NCBI GenBank assembly: GCA_022565695.1
Contig: JAIUME010000001.1
Span: 558,001-622,000 of the forward strand
Direction: 5' to 3'
From: Alcanivorax sp.
Lineage (GTDB): Bacteria; Pseudomonadota; Gammaproteobacteria; Pseudomonadales; Alcanivoracaceae
DNA length: 64,000 nt
This document shows, in pieces, positions 63,701 to 64,000 of the stretch. The notes beneath the pieces were generated by a model that did not search any database, was not told where the DNA came from, and worked only from the letters and a program-made list of their open reading frames with translations. How positions within the stretch are numbered: the stretch's first letter is position 1; every line of letters starts with the position of its first letter. Made by a program: the position numbers and the translations under genes.

Positions 63701-64000
63701 TCAGCTTTTTTCTGTCAGACCAAACAGACGGCGTAGATGCGGCATTTGCTCTTCCAGCTGGAAGGTGACATCTCGGGTCAGCATGTCCAGCAGGATGATG
63801 GCATTGGTCGCTGCTTCGGCACCATCAATTTCGCGCAGTCGGCAGGCAAAGCTGCGGTTGATTTCGCGAAGATTTTTGTAGGCCTCTTCCATGCTGGACA
63901 GATCGACCGGCGCTTCGGGATCCGTTTCCCGTTGCAGGTAGCTGTGCATCAGGAAAACCGATGCCGCGCGGAAGAAAGTTTCCGATTCGGTGGCCAGCGG
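63701..64000 (-). CDS. Conserved protein of unknown function, C-terminal fragment
   Basis: The frame is open to the right edge, so only the last 99 residues are seen. They are helical and soluble, with ESETFFRAASVFLMHSYLQR, SSMEEAYKNLREINRSFACR and AIILLDMLTRDVTFQLEEQM, ending FGLTEKS. Convergent with the YihY gene, 11 bp apart. I do not recognise the family; the beginning of the gene lies outside the window. Confidence 0.7.
   Translation of the reverse strand, partial: PLATESETFFRAASVFLMHSYLQRETDPEAPVDLSSMEEAYKNLREINRSFACRLREIDGAEAATNAIILLDMLTRDVTFQLEEQMPHLRRLFGLTEKS

Overview
The window is a gene-dense, GC-rich bacterial chromosome segment of gammaproteobacterial type. Gene content and order resemble Pseudomonas, and the lipid-handling accessory genes suggest a marine hydrocarbon or lipid user of the Alcanivorax kind. 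That assignment is inferred from gene content and recalled gene orders, not from a search. No tRNA, rRNA operon, prophage, IS element or CRISPR array was seen. One structural RNA, 6S RNA, is present.

Layout. 1-2277 (minus): lipoprotein operon COG3014-ycfL-lpoB, for control of peptidoglycan synthesis. 2412-8126: serA (minus) divergent from a D-2-hydroxyglutarate dehydrogenase gene and an FAA-family hydrolase gene, then rpiA (minus) divergent from ilvA. 8430-14814: a 50-residue membrane protein, ygfA, 6S RNA, zapA and a zapB-like gene (minus), then ygfB-pepP-ubiH-ubiI-like (plus). 14846-17596: a Fur box and a two-gene ferric iron ABC importer without its ATPase. 17666-27766: a universal stress protein, then two tandem copies of a FadL-like outer-membrane protein gene plus a giant lipoprotein gene with Ig-like domains. 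27880-33525: the glycine cleavage genes gcvT-gcvH-gcvPA-gcvPB and an RlmI-like methyltransferase. 33683-34318: a small YfaZ-like outer-membrane protein. 34319-34893: a non-coding stretch with two long perfect inverted repeats.

34894-45892: an enoyl-CoA hydratase, an imelysin-like lipoprotein, a HAD phosphatase divergent from rppH-ptsP, an unknown protein, an NRDE/TANGO2 protein, then TSUP-lgt-thyA-folA and a membrane protein. 45997-48108: a DUF6231-like protein and a Fur-controlled hemP followed by a degenerate HemS/PhuS-like gene. 48138-51777 (minus): dapF-DUF484-xerC-yigB-yqcC. 52031-56799: an accessory block with a metal-dependent hydrolase and a class II aldolase (plus) and cstA, cory-CC-star and arsA (minus). 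It separates dapF from lysA. 56958-59826 (minus): argH, lptM, lysA. 59961-64000: algZ-algR, a TRL-like lipoprotein, an SRPBCC protein, a YihY protein and one gene cut by the window edge.

Most of the window is housekeeping: cell wall and division, amino acids, one-carbon metabolism (glycine cleavage, thyA, folA, ygfA) and ubiquinone. The best candidates for undescribed biology are the duplicated outer-membrane-protein/lipoprotein pairs at 18.4-27.8 kb, the cstA/cory-CC-star/arsA operon at 53.8-56.8 kb, the inverted repeats at 34.4-34.7 kb, the HemS-like protein without its heme-binding histidines, and a recurrent pattern of short tandem duplications (often 12 bp) at gene ends and in gaps.
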